From Pseudomonadota bacterium (lineage in GTDB: Bacteria > Desulfobacterota > Desulfovibrionia > Desulfovibrionales > Desulfovibrionaceae): a stretch of DNA of 64,000 nt. The position numbers and the translations under genes are program-made. Location: NCBI GenBank assembly GCA_023403845.1, contig JAEYDL010000033.1:1-64000 (forward strand), given 5' to 3'. The notes below the pieces were generated by a model. That model made no database searches. It saw nothing but the letters and a program-made list of their open reading frames with translations, and was not told the DNA's origin. Below, one piece after another: positions 33,234 through 42,534 of this stretch (positions are counted from its first letter, which is position 1; each line of letters opens with the position of its first letter).

Positions 33234-35174
33234 TCAATCGTGTCCCAGTTTATGCAGGCGTTCGGCGAGCAGCGCGGCCTTGCGCGGGCCGATGCCCGGA
33301 ATGGAGGAGAGTTCCTGAGGCGTGGCTGCGGTCATGGCCTCCAGCGTTTTGAATCTGTCCCAGAGCAGACGGGCCGTGGCCGGTCCGACGCCGGGGATGC
33401 GCAGCAGTTCTCCCGAGAGCGCCGCTCCCGCTCTGGCTCGTCTGTGGCGTCCGATGACGAAATGATGGGCCGTATCACGGACATGCTGGAGGAACAGCAA
33501 TTCCGGAGAGCCGTCCCGCAGGGGGAGGGGATTGCTTCGTCCTGGAAGAAAGATCCGGTCTCCCACGTTTCCGGCCCTGCGGTCGGCGCGCCCCTGCTCG
33601 TTGCGTGCCTTGGCGATTCCGGCCAGAATGAATCGACCTTCAGCACCCGCGTCGCGCAGCACTTTCTGGACCGCCGTGATCTGACCTCTGCCTCCGTCGA
33701 TAAGCACAAGGTCGGCCCAGGGAGGGCCGGATTCAAGTCTGCGCCGGGCCCATTCGGCCAGTGCGGCATAGTCGTCCCCGTGGCAGGCGTTTTCCCCTTC
33801 CAGGGCATAGGTTCTGTAGTCGGATTTCTGAGGCTGGCCGTCCTCGAACACCACCATGCCCACACGGGTGGACGTGCCGCCCGTATGCGAGACGTCCACG
33901 CATTCCACTCTGCGCATGGCGCCGGAAGTCTGTCCCCGTTCACGGGAAAAGAGCTGGGCGAGGCGCTCGGACATGGGCGTTTCGGCCTTGGTCAGAGCCG
34001 CTTCCCGCGCGTTGGATACGGCCATGTCCACCAGCTTTGCTTCAGCCGTACTGCGGGGGAGGCTGATGCGCACGGAGTTTCCGCGCGCATCGCTCAGAGC
34101 CGCTTCCAGCGCCTCCAGCGTAACCGTATCCTCGTCGGACGTTTCCGGTTCGTCCTGCGCGTCGGCTGATTCCGGCGTTCCGGTCCCGGTAATGCCGCCC
34201 TGAAGATCTTCCGGAAGGCCTCCGGGTTGCCAGGGCACGACGATGCGGGGCGGGATGGCGCTTTGCGGACCGTAGAACTGGCCGAGAAAGCTCCAGAGCA
34301 GCTCCGGGGCCTCGGCAAGTCCGAGATCCGCCCAGAAGAAGGTCCGACCATCCACGAGACGTCCCTCGCGGACGAACAGCAGGCCCAGGGCAAGCCCGCC
34401 TCTGGCCGGGGCGATGCCTGCGACGTCCATGTCGCCGCCTTCGGGCAGGACGACGCTCTGACGTTCCACAGTGCGTTCCACGGCCCGAATCTGATCCCTG
34501 AATTCGGCAGCCCGTTCGTATTCCATGTTTTCGGAGGCTTCCAGCATGTTTTTGCGCAGGCCGTCAAGCAGTTCGCGCGAACGCCCTGCCAGCAGCAATT
34601 CCACCCGATGGACAAGGTCGGCGTAGAGGTTGGGCGGAACCTTCTCAGTGCAGGGGGCAAGGCATTGCCCGAGGTGATGATAGAGACACGGGCGCTGACG
34701 GTTCCTGAAGGCCCGATCGGAGCAGCGGCGCAGAGGAAACGCCTTGTGGATGGATTTCCAGGTTTCGCGGGCTGCGGCTCCCGAGGTGAAGGGGCCGAAA
34801 TAGCGTGCGCCGTCCTTGCGCGGCTGTCTGACCACTTCCAGACGAGGGAAGGGTGATTCTCTGCCGATGCGGAACAGAACGTACTGCTTGTCGTCGCGCA
34901 GCACGATGTTGTAGTGGGGGCGATGTTTTTTGATCAGGCTGGCCTCAAGGAGCAACGCCTCCTTTTCCGTGCCGGTGGACAGGGTTTCCAGAGAGGCCGC
35001 GTGGCCGATCATCGCGACGGTCTTGGGCGTCAGGGCGGAAACCGGTCGGAAATAGGAGAGGATGCGCCGGCGCAGATTGCGGGCCTTGCCCACATAGATG
35101 ATGCGTCCCTGCGCATCCTTGTACAGATAGACGCCAGGCGTCGTGGGCAGGGTCGAGGCTGGGGGACGTTCCAT
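33234..35174 (-). CDS. uvrC: Excinuclease ABC subunit C
   Basis: This 646-residue subunit of nucleotide excision repair makes both cuts around bulky DNA lesions with UvrB. In order: the GIY-YIG nuclease (TPGVYLYKD...IIYVGKARNLRRR) at about residues 10-90, the UVR domain (NMEYERAAEFRDQI) near 215-230, the RNase-H-like domain with DVSHTGG and LVLIDGGRGQ, and a C-terminal helix-hairpin-helix pair (IPGVGPATA, IPGIGPRKA). An acidic insert near residues 330-350 (QDEPETSDEDT) is unusual. The ATG at 35174 has an AGTATTTTATGG context with no strong ribosome site. Transcribed alone. Confidence 0.96.
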   Translation of the reverse strand: MERPPASTLPTTPGVYLYKDAQGRIIYVGKARNLRRRILSYFRPVSALTPKTVAMIGHAASLETLSTGTEKEALLLEASLIKKHRPHYNIVLRDDKQYVLFRIGRESPFPRLEVVRQPRKDGARYFGPFTSGAAARETWKSIHKAFPLRRCSDRAFRNRQRPCLYHHLGQCLAPCTEKVPPNLYADLVHRVELLLAGRSRELLDGLRKNMLEASENMEYERAAEFRDQIRAVERTVERQSVVLPEGGDMDVAGIAPARGGLALGLLFVREGRLVDGRTFFWADLGLAEAPELLWSFLGQFYGPQSAIPPRIVVPWQPGGLPEDLQGGITGTGTPESADAQDEPETSDEDTVTLEALEAALSDARGNSVRISLPRSTAEAKLVDMAVSNAREAALTKAETPMSERLAQLFSRERGQTSGAMRRVECVDVSHTGGTSTRVGMVVFEDGQPQKSDYRTYALEGENACHGDDYAALAEWARRRLESGPPWADLVLIDGGRGQITAVQKVLRDAGAEGRFILAGIAKARNEQGRADRRAGNVGDRIFLPGRSNPLPLRDGSPELLFLQHVRDTAHHFVIGRHRRARAGAALSGELLRIPGVGPATARLLWDRFKTLEAMTAATPQELSSIPGIGPRKAALLAERLHKLGHD

Positions 35175-35338
35175 AAAATACTCCGGTTGGCAACGGTGAC
35201 CGGCATACTGTAGTGTCGCTGAAGCGGGCTGTAAACCGGTTGCGCAGCCTTGCCATCCGGCGAGCTTTGCGTGTATTCTCGCCTCAGAATATTCAGGCCG
35301 GTCTGTCCGGCCCTCACTTTTCCCGTTGCGAGGCCGGT

Positions 35339-36721
35339 ATGGTGCGTCATTCCTGCGATCCTGAAGTCATCATCGAGCTTGTCGACATCATCGCCTATGG
35401 AAAGCCTCGATCAGAAGACGAGGAGTCATCCGTCGATGCTCCTGTGGAGGAAGTCGTTTCGACTTCCGGGCCTTCTGCGCTCGCGGAAGAGCGGGCCGGT
35501 GATTCCGGTGAGGCCGGGACCGGCGCGGTGGTGGATGAAGATGCCGTGCCTGAAGCCTATGAAACGGCTTCGGAGTACGGCATGGAACGCTATCCCGGCT
35601 GGATAGCCTATCGCAGCGACGAGAGCGAGACTATGCTTATCGATCCCGTGTCCGGAGACGAGGGGGATCGACCTTCCGGGACGGATGGAACAGGGACAGC
35701 CTCTGGCGTGGATGCCGTTTCGAACGAGAGAGAGGAAGCCGATGATGCCGCGGGGCGGACCATGTCCGCAGCGGTACAGGCGGATGACGGAGACTTGGCG
35801 GATGATGTCGTCGGAATTGCCGATCCTTCTCGCGCTTCCGTCGTGCAATCTGTGGATGAGTTGCTGGCTTCTTCGGACGTGCCCAAAACGGAAGAGAGTG
35901 ACGCATCCGAACAGAGAGCCGAAGAGCCTTCCGGAGAAGAACTCATGACGGAGACGCCGGGTGCGGCTTCGGCCCCTGATGCACGTCCTGTTTCCGTTTC
36001 TGAACCCGTTGCCCCGGAATTTGCTGTTGAAGATGTGCCTGCGCGGGGTATGCCCTGTCTGGATGCTGTTGCCGCCGGACTCTCCGGAAGAATCGAAGCC
36101 GCCGAAGCGGCGGAGACGCTGAACGAAGAGGAGATTTCGCCGGCTGCTGCTGTGGGAGCGAAGAGGGCCGGGGGGCCTGAGTCGCGTATTGAAGGACTGG
36201 AGCGCCGGCTGACGCTTCTTGAAAAGGATGTAGCCGTTCTTGCCGCCAGAATAGAGACGCTGGAAGCACTCGTTTCCGCCGGTGACGCCGCTCTGGAGGT
36301 TCAGACCGCGCAGTCTGAACCGGATGGAGGGGCGGTCGGCGGGGAGAATCTGCCGGGGGAGTCCGACATGCTGGCGTCTCTGGCTTCGCTGCGGGTCAGG
36401 GTGGAGGCGCTGGAGGCGTTGCCGCGCCCCGATGAGGAGTCCATAGCGCGGGATGTGCTGGGGACGGTGCGAGTTGAGCTGGATCGGTTTACGGCTGAAC
36501 AATCCGCAAGCATCGTCAAGATCTTGTCCGAAATGCAGCGCCGGGTCCGGGAACTCGAAATGCGCCCTGCGCCGCAGTTGATTCTGCCGGAACTTCCCGA
36601 TGTGGAAGGCGTCGTGGAAACAGTGCTGGAGCGCCTGCGCGGGGAACTGGACAGCACCGTGGCCGCCGCTGCGGCTAGGGTGCTGCGTGAGGAAATAGCG
36701 GCCTTGCGCAACACTCGCTGA
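35339..36721 (+). CDS. Acidic coiled-coil protein, function unknown
   Basis: This protein of about 460 residues is strongly acidic and low in complexity from residue 20 to 300 (many E, D, S, A, V), with no membrane segment or signal. The first 20 residues (DPEVIIELVDIIAYG) form a hydrophobic helix of conserved appearance. Heptads at about 315-350 (IEGLERRLTLLEKDVAVLAARIE) and 385-400 predict a coiled coil, and the C-terminus again looks helical (VEGVVETVLERLRGELD). The start at 35339 is chosen because the N-terminal helix follows directly and a GAGG lies upstream; the frame is open to 35213. Such a layout suits a scaffold or polar-localisation protein, but nothing proves that. Confidence 0.6.
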   Translation: MVRHSCDPEVIIELVDIIAYGKPRSEDEESSVDAPVEEVVSTSGPSALAEERAGDSGEAGTGAVVDEDAVPEAYETASEYGMERYPGWIAYRSDESETMLIDPVSGDEGDRPSGTDGTGTASGVDAVSNEREEADDAAGRTMSAAVQADDGDLADDVVGIADPSRASVVQSVDELLASSDVPKTEESDASEQRAEEPSGEELMTETPGAASAPDARPVSVSEPVAPEFAVEDVPARGMPCLDAVAAGLSGRIEAAEAAETLNEEEISPAAAVGAKRAGGPESRIEGLERRLTLLEKDVAVLAARIETLEALVSAGDAALEVQTAQSEPDGGAVGGENLPGESDMLASLASLRVRVEALEALPRPDEESIARDVLGTVRVELDRFTAEQSASIVKILSEMQRRVRELEMRPAPQLILPELPDVEGVVETVLERLRGELDSTVAAAAARVLREEIAALRNTR

Positions 36722-36740
36722 TTTCAGAACGCTTTTTGAT

Positions 36741-36783
36741 GCAGAAACGCCCACGCGGGAAGGAGCCGCGCGGGCGTTTCTGC
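36741..36783 (+). terminator. Long stem-loop after the coiled-coil gene
   Basis: A perfect 12-bp outer stem (36741-36752 with 36772-36783) and an inner 5-bp stem (36754-36758 with 36766-36770) lie 19 bases after the stop. No T-run follows, so it may be a Rho-linked or 3'-stabilising element. Confidence 0.5.
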
Positions 36784-36855
36784 AAGTAAGATTACGGAGT
36801 TTGGGCTGTGCGATCCCAAATCGTCAATGAGGCAGGCTGACAATTCTTTTTTACA

Positions 36856-36878
36856 TAGTTGATAATTTTTGTCAACTA
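36856..36878. promoter_or_regulatory. Small inverted repeat TAGTTGA/TCAACTA
   Basis: Perfect 7-bp arms (36856-36862 and 36872-36878) flank nine mostly A/T bases, in an AT-rich island between the convergent coiled-coil and ABM genes. It could be an operator or just a terminator relic; no promoter partner was found at normal spacing. Confidence 0.25.
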
Positions 36879-37032
36879 AAAATATGCCCGTGTCGCCCGT
36901 CCCCGGTGAACGGCTGTTGACCATGAACAGTTGGGGCGTCCTGTCTCTTCATCGGGGCCTGCGGCAGGAAGATTGCGGGAGTCGGCGGAGGACAGGGCGG
37001 GGAGAACTGTTGATCGGGGTCTCTTTTCTGTC

Positions 37033-37326
37033 TCAGGTATTGGAGAGGCCTTCCCAGATTCTGACGTCGCTGGGACCGGCGACCAGTTCTTTGGTCTGTT
37101 CGCGGTATGCCTGCATATGCGCGGAAGCTGCATGGGCGGAGAGGGCTTCGCGGCTGGCCCAGATTTCATAGAACAGGTAGTCGCCCTTGCCGTTTTTGTG
37201 CAGATCGTAGCGGATGCAGCCCTCTTCCCGGCGTACATTCGGAATATTGGCCAGCGCGACGGCTTCGAGTTCAGCCTCATGGCCTGGTCTGGCGGAAAAG
37301 ACGGCGGTAACGTAGCAGACGGACAT
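37033..37326 (-). CDS. Antibiotic biosynthesis monooxygenase (ABM) domain protein
   Basis: This 97-residue protein is one ABM ferredoxin-like fold domain, similar to YgiN/LsrG-type proteins that act on quinones or other small molecules, usually as dimers. The order VTAVFSARPGHEAEL, then REEGCIRYDLHKN, then YLFYEIWASREAL is typical. The start at 37326 follows GGAGG by 9 bases. No partner gene is adjacent: trmFO lies 174 bases upstream on the same strand. Real substrate unknown. Confidence 0.85.
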   Translation of the reverse strand: MSVCYVTAVFSARPGHEAELEAVALANIPNVRREEGCIRYDLHKNGKGDYLFYEIWASREALSAHAASAHMQAYREQTKELVAGPSDVRIWEGLSNT

Positions 37327-37500
37327 TGAAAAGACCTCCGGATGACGGTTGTGACGCCATATGCGGCGTCGTGGATTCCGGTATCGGATCGGGCGTCCGT
37401 CCGTTTCCATATGCGGGGGTGCTCCCATGCGGGCTGATGATCGCTCCGGGGGAGGCTGGCCGGACAGGGAACGGTTCGGACTCCGGACCCGAGACCGATT

Positions 37501-38826
37501 CTAGTACATCGTTTCCGCACGCCATGCCGTGAAGTCGGTTTGGGCGCGGGCGGCGTACCATTCCTTGCGTTCCTTTTTTTTGATGCGCACGCCGGGTTCG
37601 GGCATGAGTCCGAAGTGCACGTTGGAAGGCTGAAAGTGTCTGGCGGGCGTGGAGAGATGGCCGAGTAGAGCGCCCAGTGCGGTGGTGCGGGGGGGCTGCA
37701 CGGCTTCCCGTCCGGCAAGTTTTTCCGCCAGCATGAGTCCGACCCACAGCCCGCAGGCCATGGATTCCACATAGCCTTCCACGCCGGTAATCTGCCCGGC
37801 AAGGTGGATGTGCGGACGCGCGATCAGCGAGAGGTCGGACGCCAGGGCTGTGGGTGCATTGACGTAAGTGTTGCGGTGCATGCTGCCGAAACGAACGAAA
37901 TCGGCGTGCTGCAGCCCTGGAACCCGCCGGAAACAGCGGGCCTGCGCAGCGTAGGTGAGCTTGGTCTGGCATCCTACCAGGTTGAACATGGTGCGGTTGC
38001 CGTTTTCCGGGCGGAGCTGGAGGATGGCCCAGGGCCGTTTCCCGGTCCGGGGATCGACGAAGCCCACGGGCTTGAGCGGGCCGAATACCAGAGTCCTCTC
38101 GCCGCGCGCGGCCAGCGCCTCCACGGGCATGCAGCCCTCGAAATGGGTTTCCTTCTCAAAATCCCGGCTGGCTACCTTTTCGTCTTCCACCAGCCCCTTA
38201 TAGAAATTGAGATATTCCTCTTCAGTCATGGGGCAGTTCAGATAATCGCCTTCGCCGGGCTCGGCATAGCGCGAACCCCAGAAGGCGATGGACATGTCGA
38301 TGGAATCCGCGGCCACGATGGGTGCTATGGCGTCGTAGAAGTAGAGATGCGTTGTCCCTACCGTTTCGGCCAGAGAGGCGGACAGCTCTTCGCTGGCCAG
38401 AGGCCCGGCGGCGACGACCACACGCTCGAAGGGGGCGAGTTCGGGAGCGTCCAGCGAGGAAATAGCACGATGGACAAGCGTGATCAGCGGTTCGACTTCG
38501 ATCCGGGCCGTAACCTGTGCGGCGAAACGTTCCCTGTCCACGGCCAGAGCCTTGCCCGCAGGCACGCGCTCGGCGTCGGCCACGGCCATGAGTTCTCCGC
38601 CAAGCGCTCTCATTTCCTGCTTGAGCAGACCCACGCCGGACGTGGACTCGTCCGAGCGCAGGGAGTTGGAGCACACGAGTTCCGCAAGGTGCCGGCTGGC
38701 GTGCGCTGGAGACATGGTTTCGGGCTTCTGTTCGAACAGGGTGACGGCAATGCCGCGTCGCGCGAGCTGCAAGGCGCATTCGCAGCCGGCCAGACCAGCT
38801 CCGATGATGGCGATGTGTTGTTCCAT
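37501..38826 (-). CDS. trmFO: tRNA (uracil-54-C5)-methyltransferase, folate/FAD-dependent
   Basis: This 441-residue flavoenzyme transfers a methylene group from 5,10-CH2-THF to U54 of tRNA and reduces it to m5U. The N-terminal FAD-binding motif IGAGLAGCECA is at residues 8-18, followed by the TrmFO-typical ELVCSNSLRSD segment. ITGVEGYVES near the C-terminus completes the signature. Length is normal. The ATG at 38826 matches the usual start of the family. The enzyme is found in bacteria lacking TrmA; nothing nearby is linked to it. Confidence 0.95.
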   Translation of the reverse strand: MEQHIAIIGAGLAGCECALQLARRGIAVTLFEQKPETMSPAHASRHLAELVCSNSLRSDESTSGVGLLKQEMRALGGELMAVADAERVPAGKALAVDRERFAAQVTARIEVEPLITLVHRAISSLDAPELAPFERVVVAAGPLASEELSASLAETVGTTHLYFYDAIAPIVAADSIDMSIAFWGSRYAEPGEGDYLNCPMTEEEYLNFYKGLVEDEKVASRDFEKETHFEGCMPVEALAARGERTLVFGPLKPVGFVDPRTGKRPWAILQLRPENGNRTMFNLVGCQTKLTYAAQARCFRRVPGLQHADFVRFGSMHRNTYVNAPTALASDLSLIARPHIHLAGQITGVEGYVESMACGLWVGLMLAEKLAGREAVQPPRTTALGALLGHLSTPARHFQPSNVHFGLMPEPGVRIKKKERKEWYAARAQTDFTAWRAETMY

Positions 38827-39024
38827 GGTGATGCATTCAGGGTTGATGTTCGCTGGGGACATCGACAGCATGCCAAAACATGCGCGTCCGGTCGAGGAGA
38901 ATTTCCCCGCCGTCGGCGGAGACACTGCAGGTGGTCTTTCTGTTCCGGCGGCTCTTGCTCCGGCCTCTTATTTTCGGTACACTTATCCCCATTCCCGACA
39001 CATTCAACCGTTCCGGAGTTTCTC

Positions 39025-39123
39025 ATGGATTTCTTCTGGTTCTTCCTCGGCATCATCGCGGTGGCTTGCGGTCTGCGTCACATCAAGAAGAGCTGTCCCA
39101 ATCCCTATTTCCTCGGTAAATAG
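39025..39123 (+). CDS. Small membrane protein (32 residues), tentative
   Basis: A 32-codon frame encodes DFFWFFLGIIAVACGLRH followed by a basic tail, KKSCPNPYFLGK: one predicted transmembrane helix with a charged C-terminus. GGAG lies 6-9 bases before the ATG at 39025. It ends seven bases before the pseudouridine synthase GTG, so it would be the first gene of that transcript. Its length is below normal gene-calling limits; the ribosome site, clean helix and tight spacing support it, conservation has not been tested. Confidence 0.45.
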   Translation: MDFFWFFLGIIAVACGLRHIKKSCPNPYFLGK

Positions 39124-39129
39124 CCCGAC

Positions 39130-40203
39130 GTGTCTTCGCATTCCGAATTCGAGACCTCTCCCGAAAGCGGACAGGTCTCTTTTTGCGTACCCGGGGTTGC
39201 ACAGGGCTGGCGTCTGGACAGGGCGCTGGGGCTGCTGCTTGACGATGCGGCCCGTTCCGGAATCGGCGGCGACGCGCTGCGCAAGCTGGCGGTTCAGGGG
39301 GTGCGGGCCCGGAGACGACTGTGTGAACGCGGACTGGTGCTGGTCGGCGGGCGTCCCGGCGTTCCGGGGCTGAAGCTGCGGGCCGGGCAGGAAATCGTCT
39401 TGCTGCCTGATCCCGGGCAGGAAACTGCTGCGGCCATCGCGTTGCAGATTGCGGGAACGCGGTCCGCCGACGCGAGGGGAGAGCATCCCTTTGTCGTCCA
39501 CGCCGAAAACGGGATCGCCGCATTGTTCAAGCCGGCGGGACTGCACTCCGCGGCCCTTTCGGGGAGCGCCGCACCCAGCCTTGAAGCGCTGTTGCCCGCG
39601 TTGCTGCCCGAGTGCGCCGAAGAATCCTTCCCGCGCCTGCTCAACCGGCTTGATGCACCCACCTCCGGACTCGTGCTGGCCGCTCTGAACGAGGCGGGCG
39701 TACGGTTCTGGCGACGGGCCGAGAATGCGGGACGGACGGACAAGCGTTATCTGGCAGTCATTGAGGGACAGCCGCTCTATGATTTTACCGTGGGGCGGCG
39801 CCTGGACACGGACGGACGCGCCCGCACGCGGGTACGGCATACGGATGATTCCGATTCGAGTCGCCACACTTCAGTGACTCTGCTTGCTCCCCTTTCTCCC
39901 GCTTCCGCCCCAGAGCTGTTCGCAGGGCTTGAAGCTTCTCTGCCGTTGATGCTGGTGGGATGTCGCATACGCAGAGGGGCACGGCATCAGATTCGCGCGC
40001 ATCTTGCCGCGGCGGGGCATCCTTTGCTCGGAGACGCCCTGTATGGTGGGACTGCACTCCGCGAAACGGGTTTTCTGTTGCATCACGCCTCCGTGACGCT
40101 GCCGGAGTTTTCGGCCTGCTGGCTTCCCTTCTGGTTGTCCCTTCTGCCTGGAGAGGTCGGACGCGCGGCGGAGGAGTGGCTGCGAAGCGATGCCACAGCA
40201 TGA
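39130..40203 (+). CDS. RluA-family pseudouridine synthase
   Basis: This 357-residue enzyme isomerises uridine to pseudouridine in rRNA or tRNA. The catalytic motif is NRLDAPTSG (usually HRLDxxTSG) at about residue 175, with the essential aspartate present. The N-terminal region (RKLAVQGVRARRRLCERG) is an unusual S4-like segment. Later family motifs include RRGARHQIRAHLAAAGHPLLGDALYGG. Start is a GTG at 39130. Whether it is RluC, RluD or another member cannot be decided. Confidence 0.88.
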   Translation: MSSHSEFETSPESGQVSFCVPGVAQGWRLDRALGLLLDDAARSGIGGDALRKLAVQGVRARRRLCERGLVLVGGRPGVPGLKLRAGQEIVLLPDPGQETAAAIALQIAGTRSADARGEHPFVVHAENGIAALFKPAGLHSAALSGSAAPSLEALLPALLPECAEESFPRLLNRLDAPTSGLVLAALNEAGVRFWRRAENAGRTDKRYLAVIEGQPLYDFTVGRRLDTDGRARTRVRHTDDSDSSRHTSVTLLAPLSPASAPELFAGLEASLPLMLVGCRIRRGARHQIRAHLAAAGHPLLGDALYGGTALRETGFLLHHASVTLPEFSACWLPFWLSLLPGEVGRAAEEWLRSDATA

Positions 40204-40598
40204 TGAAGTGGCTGCCCTTGTTCGAGGTTCGCGTACTCCTTTGATCTGAATTCGGCGGGAGGGAGAGTCGGTCCGGAGGCGGAGTGAGTTGCCCGTATTC
40301 CTTTTCGCGCCTTCCTGCGTCGTATATGAAAATTTTGGTCTTGTTTTACGGTTCAGACGACCGTGAAACGACGGTCCCGGTCATCCAGGATGGCTACATC
40401 CTTCTTTTGTTACAGGGAAAAGTCTGCGATTTGTTTTTTCGAAAGTCTTTTAGGCGATTATTCCGGACGGTTGCCTCTATTCATGGATTCCTGTAAAGAT
40501 TGATTGTTTCCTCAATGAACGCTTGGGCCGTATCTGAGGCTCCGGAGCCGTCCGGTCGAGACGGGCGTTCATCTGGTCTGCAACCTTCGGGAGGTTCC
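40204..40598. other. Intergenic region upstream of the phosphate transport pair
   Basis: These 395 bases contain no supportable gene. There is a 10-bp imperfect inverted repeat at 40343-40369 and an AT-rich zone at 40405-40460 which may hold the promoter of the DUF47-PiT operon; TTGTTA and TTGTTT hexamers occur but no convincing -10 partner. Confidence 0.45.
40343..40369 (+). promoter_or_regulatory. Inverted repeat upstream of the DUF47-PiT operon
   Basis: GTTTTACGGT (40343-40352) pairs with ACCGTGAAAC (40360-40369) with one G.T, around a seven-base loop. It lies 230 bases before the DUF47 start. Could be an operator or leader hairpin; not a match to the Pho box I know. Confidence 0.3.
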
Positions 40599-41225
40599 AT
40601 GCTTGCGCGTCTGTTGCCCCAATCCGTTCCCTTTTTTGAATTGCTGGAGGAGCAGAACCGGGTTATCCGGGACATGGCCGCCTGTCTCTGCCGCATAACC
40701 GAGATGGAAAATACGGAAGAAAACCTGAGACAGATCAACGTGCTGGAGGAAGAGGCGGATACGCTGAACCGGAAAATCACGTGGCATCTTTCCCAGACAT
40801 TCATTACGCCCATCGACCGCGAGGACATTCACGCAATCAACCTCGCTCAGGAACGGGTGGCGGACGGTTTGCAGAACCTCGCCAGCCGTGTTTTTGTATG
40901 CGAAGGGTCGTATCCGCGTTTTTCCACGAAGATGATCATCCGCAATCTTTCGGGCATGCTTGACGATACGGAAACCATGCTCGGGGAGCTGGCCAAGAAG
41001 AAGGATTTTTCCCAGATTCTGCATTCGCTGAAGACGCGCAAGGCCGACTGCGAGATGCTTCAGGCTGCGGGGCGTGCGGAAATGATGGAAGGGGATCTGG
41101 ATTCCTTTGAAAAGGTGCGCAACGTCATCGCCTGGAGTCAGGCTTACGACAGACTCGAGCACGTCGTGGATCTGACGTCCGATCTGGCCGATACTCTGGA
41201 GCAGGTGGTGCTCAAATATGTTTGA
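40599..41225 (+). CDS. DUF47 (PhoU-like) phosphate transport regulator
   Basis: This 208-residue all-helical cytoplasmic protein has the DUF47/PhoU-related pattern (ELLEEQNRVIRDMAACL, VLEEEADTLNRKI, FITPIDREDIHAINL). Such proteins are usually encoded next to PiT transporters and are thought to modulate them. The ATG at 40599 follows GGGAGG by 5 bases. The last eight bases overlap the transporter start, so the two are coupled. Confidence 0.9.
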   Translation: MLARLLPQSVPFFELLEEQNRVIRDMAACLCRITEMENTEENLRQINVLEEEADTLNRKITWHLSQTFITPIDREDIHAINLAQERVADGLQNLASRVFVCEGSYPRFSTKMIIRNLSGMLDDTETMLGELAKKKDFSQILHSLKTRKADCEMLQAAGRAEMMEGDLDSFEKVRNVIAWSQAYDRLEHVVDLTSDLADTLEQVVLKYV

Positions 41226-42231
41226 GATACCGCTTCTTCTCATCGTCATCATTCTCGTCGCTCTGGTATTCGATTTTACCAACGGTGCGCACGACTGCGC
41301 CAATGCGATTGCCACCGTCGTTTCGACCAAGGTCCTGTCTCCGCGCACGGCCGTCATGATGGCCGCCTTGCTCAATCTGGTGGGCGCCTTTCTCGGAACC
41401 AAGGTCGCGACAACGCTGGGAAGCGGCATCGTTAACCCTGACATGGTGGCGAGCTGTCAGCCTCTGGTACTGGCGGCGCTGATGGGAGCCATCGCCTGGA
41501 ATCTGATCACATGGTATTTCGGGATTCCTTCCTCCTCGTCCCATGCGCTTATCGGTGGTCTGATGGGCGCGGCCGTGGCCTTCGCCGGGCTGGATACTCT
41601 GAACGGCCTCACCATTGTGGAAAAAATTCTTCTGCCTCTGGTTCTGTCGCCTCTGGCCGGATTCGCTGTCGGCTTTCTGTTCATGCTGCTCATCGCCATT
41701 TTTTTCGGGCGCTTTCCCCGCAACAGGCTGACCCGCGCGTTCACCCGGCTGCAGATACTCTCCGCCGCGTTCATGGCTACCAGCCATGGGCTCAACGACG
41801 CGCAGAAGACCATGGGTGTCATTACGCTGGCGCTGTTTATCTTTAACGAGATAGATACGATCGCCGTTCCCCTGTGGGTGAAATGTCTCTGCGCACTGGC
41901 CATGGCCTGCGGAACGGCCCTCGGCGGCTGGAAGATCGTGAAGACCATGGGGCACAAGATCTTCCGTCTGGAGCCGGTGCACGGCTTCGCTACGGAGACT
42001 TCGGCGGCTCTGGTCATCACCGGCGCTTCCCTGTTCGGCGCGCCCATCAGCACGACGCATACCATCACGGCCTGCATTTTCGGCGTAGGGTCCACGAAAC
42101 GTCTGTCCGCCGTGCGCTGGGGCGTGGCCGGAAACCTGGTCATCGCGTGGATTCTGACCATTCCCGCTTCCGGACTGATCGCCTGTCTTTCCTTCCTGTT
42201 GCTGGATCAGATCGGCATCGTGGCGCATTAG
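41218..42231 (+). CDS. pit: PiT-family inorganic phosphate transporter
   Basis: This 337-residue inner-membrane carrier moves metal-phosphate complexes with a proton or sodium gradient. The duplicated signature is clear: FDFTNGAHDCANAIATVVST near the N-terminus and ATSHGLNDAQKTMGV in the second half, each in a hydrophobic bundle. There are about ten membrane helices. It is translated from within the DUF47 gene. A terminator follows. Sulfate as substrate is known for some PiT members and cannot be excluded, but the DUF47 partner fits phosphate. Confidence 0.92.
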   Translation: MFEIPLLLIVIILVALVFDFTNGAHDCANAIATVVSTKVLSPRTAVMMAALLNLVGAFLGTKVATTLGSGIVNPDMVASCQPLVLAALMGAIAWNLITWYFGIPSSSSHALIGGLMGAAVAFAGLDTLNGLTIVEKILLPLVLSPLAGFAVGFLFMLLIAIFFGRFPRNRLTRAFTRLQILSAAFMATSHGLNDAQKTMGVITLALFIFNEIDTIAVPLWVKCLCALAMACGTALGGWKIVKTMGHKIFRLEPVHGFATETSAALVITGASLFGAPISTTHTITACIFGVGSTKRLSAVRWGVAGNLVIAWILTIPASGLIACLSFLLLDQIGIVAH

Positions 42232-42312
42232 ACCGTCCGGAAGGTCCCGAGGACGTTTCCGGTAAGGCCCGTATCGTCATTTGCCGGATTCTCCGGAAAA
42301 GATTTTGTTCAG

Positions 42313-42357
42313 GGGACAGAAACCTTCTGCTGCATAAAGGGTTTCCGTCCCTTTTCT
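42313..42357 (+). terminator. Intrinsic terminator of the DUF47-PiT operon
   Basis: A 12-bp stem with one mismatch (42313-42324 with 42340-42351) is followed by TTTTCTT. It lies 82 bases after the transporter stop. Confidence 0.75.
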
Positions 42358-42534
42358 TCGGCGCTGTTCATTGCAGGTGATGGGCGCCGATTTCCGGAAA
42401 GGGGGCGGAGGGGGCCTTTCGAGTCAGGATGGGGCCTTTGTCGACCAGCAGTCGGGGCAATCTGCAAGAATAAATAATTTCCCCCTGTTAAAATAAGAAA
42501 TCCGTTTCTTTGGAGAGAAAAGTTTATTTTTTGC

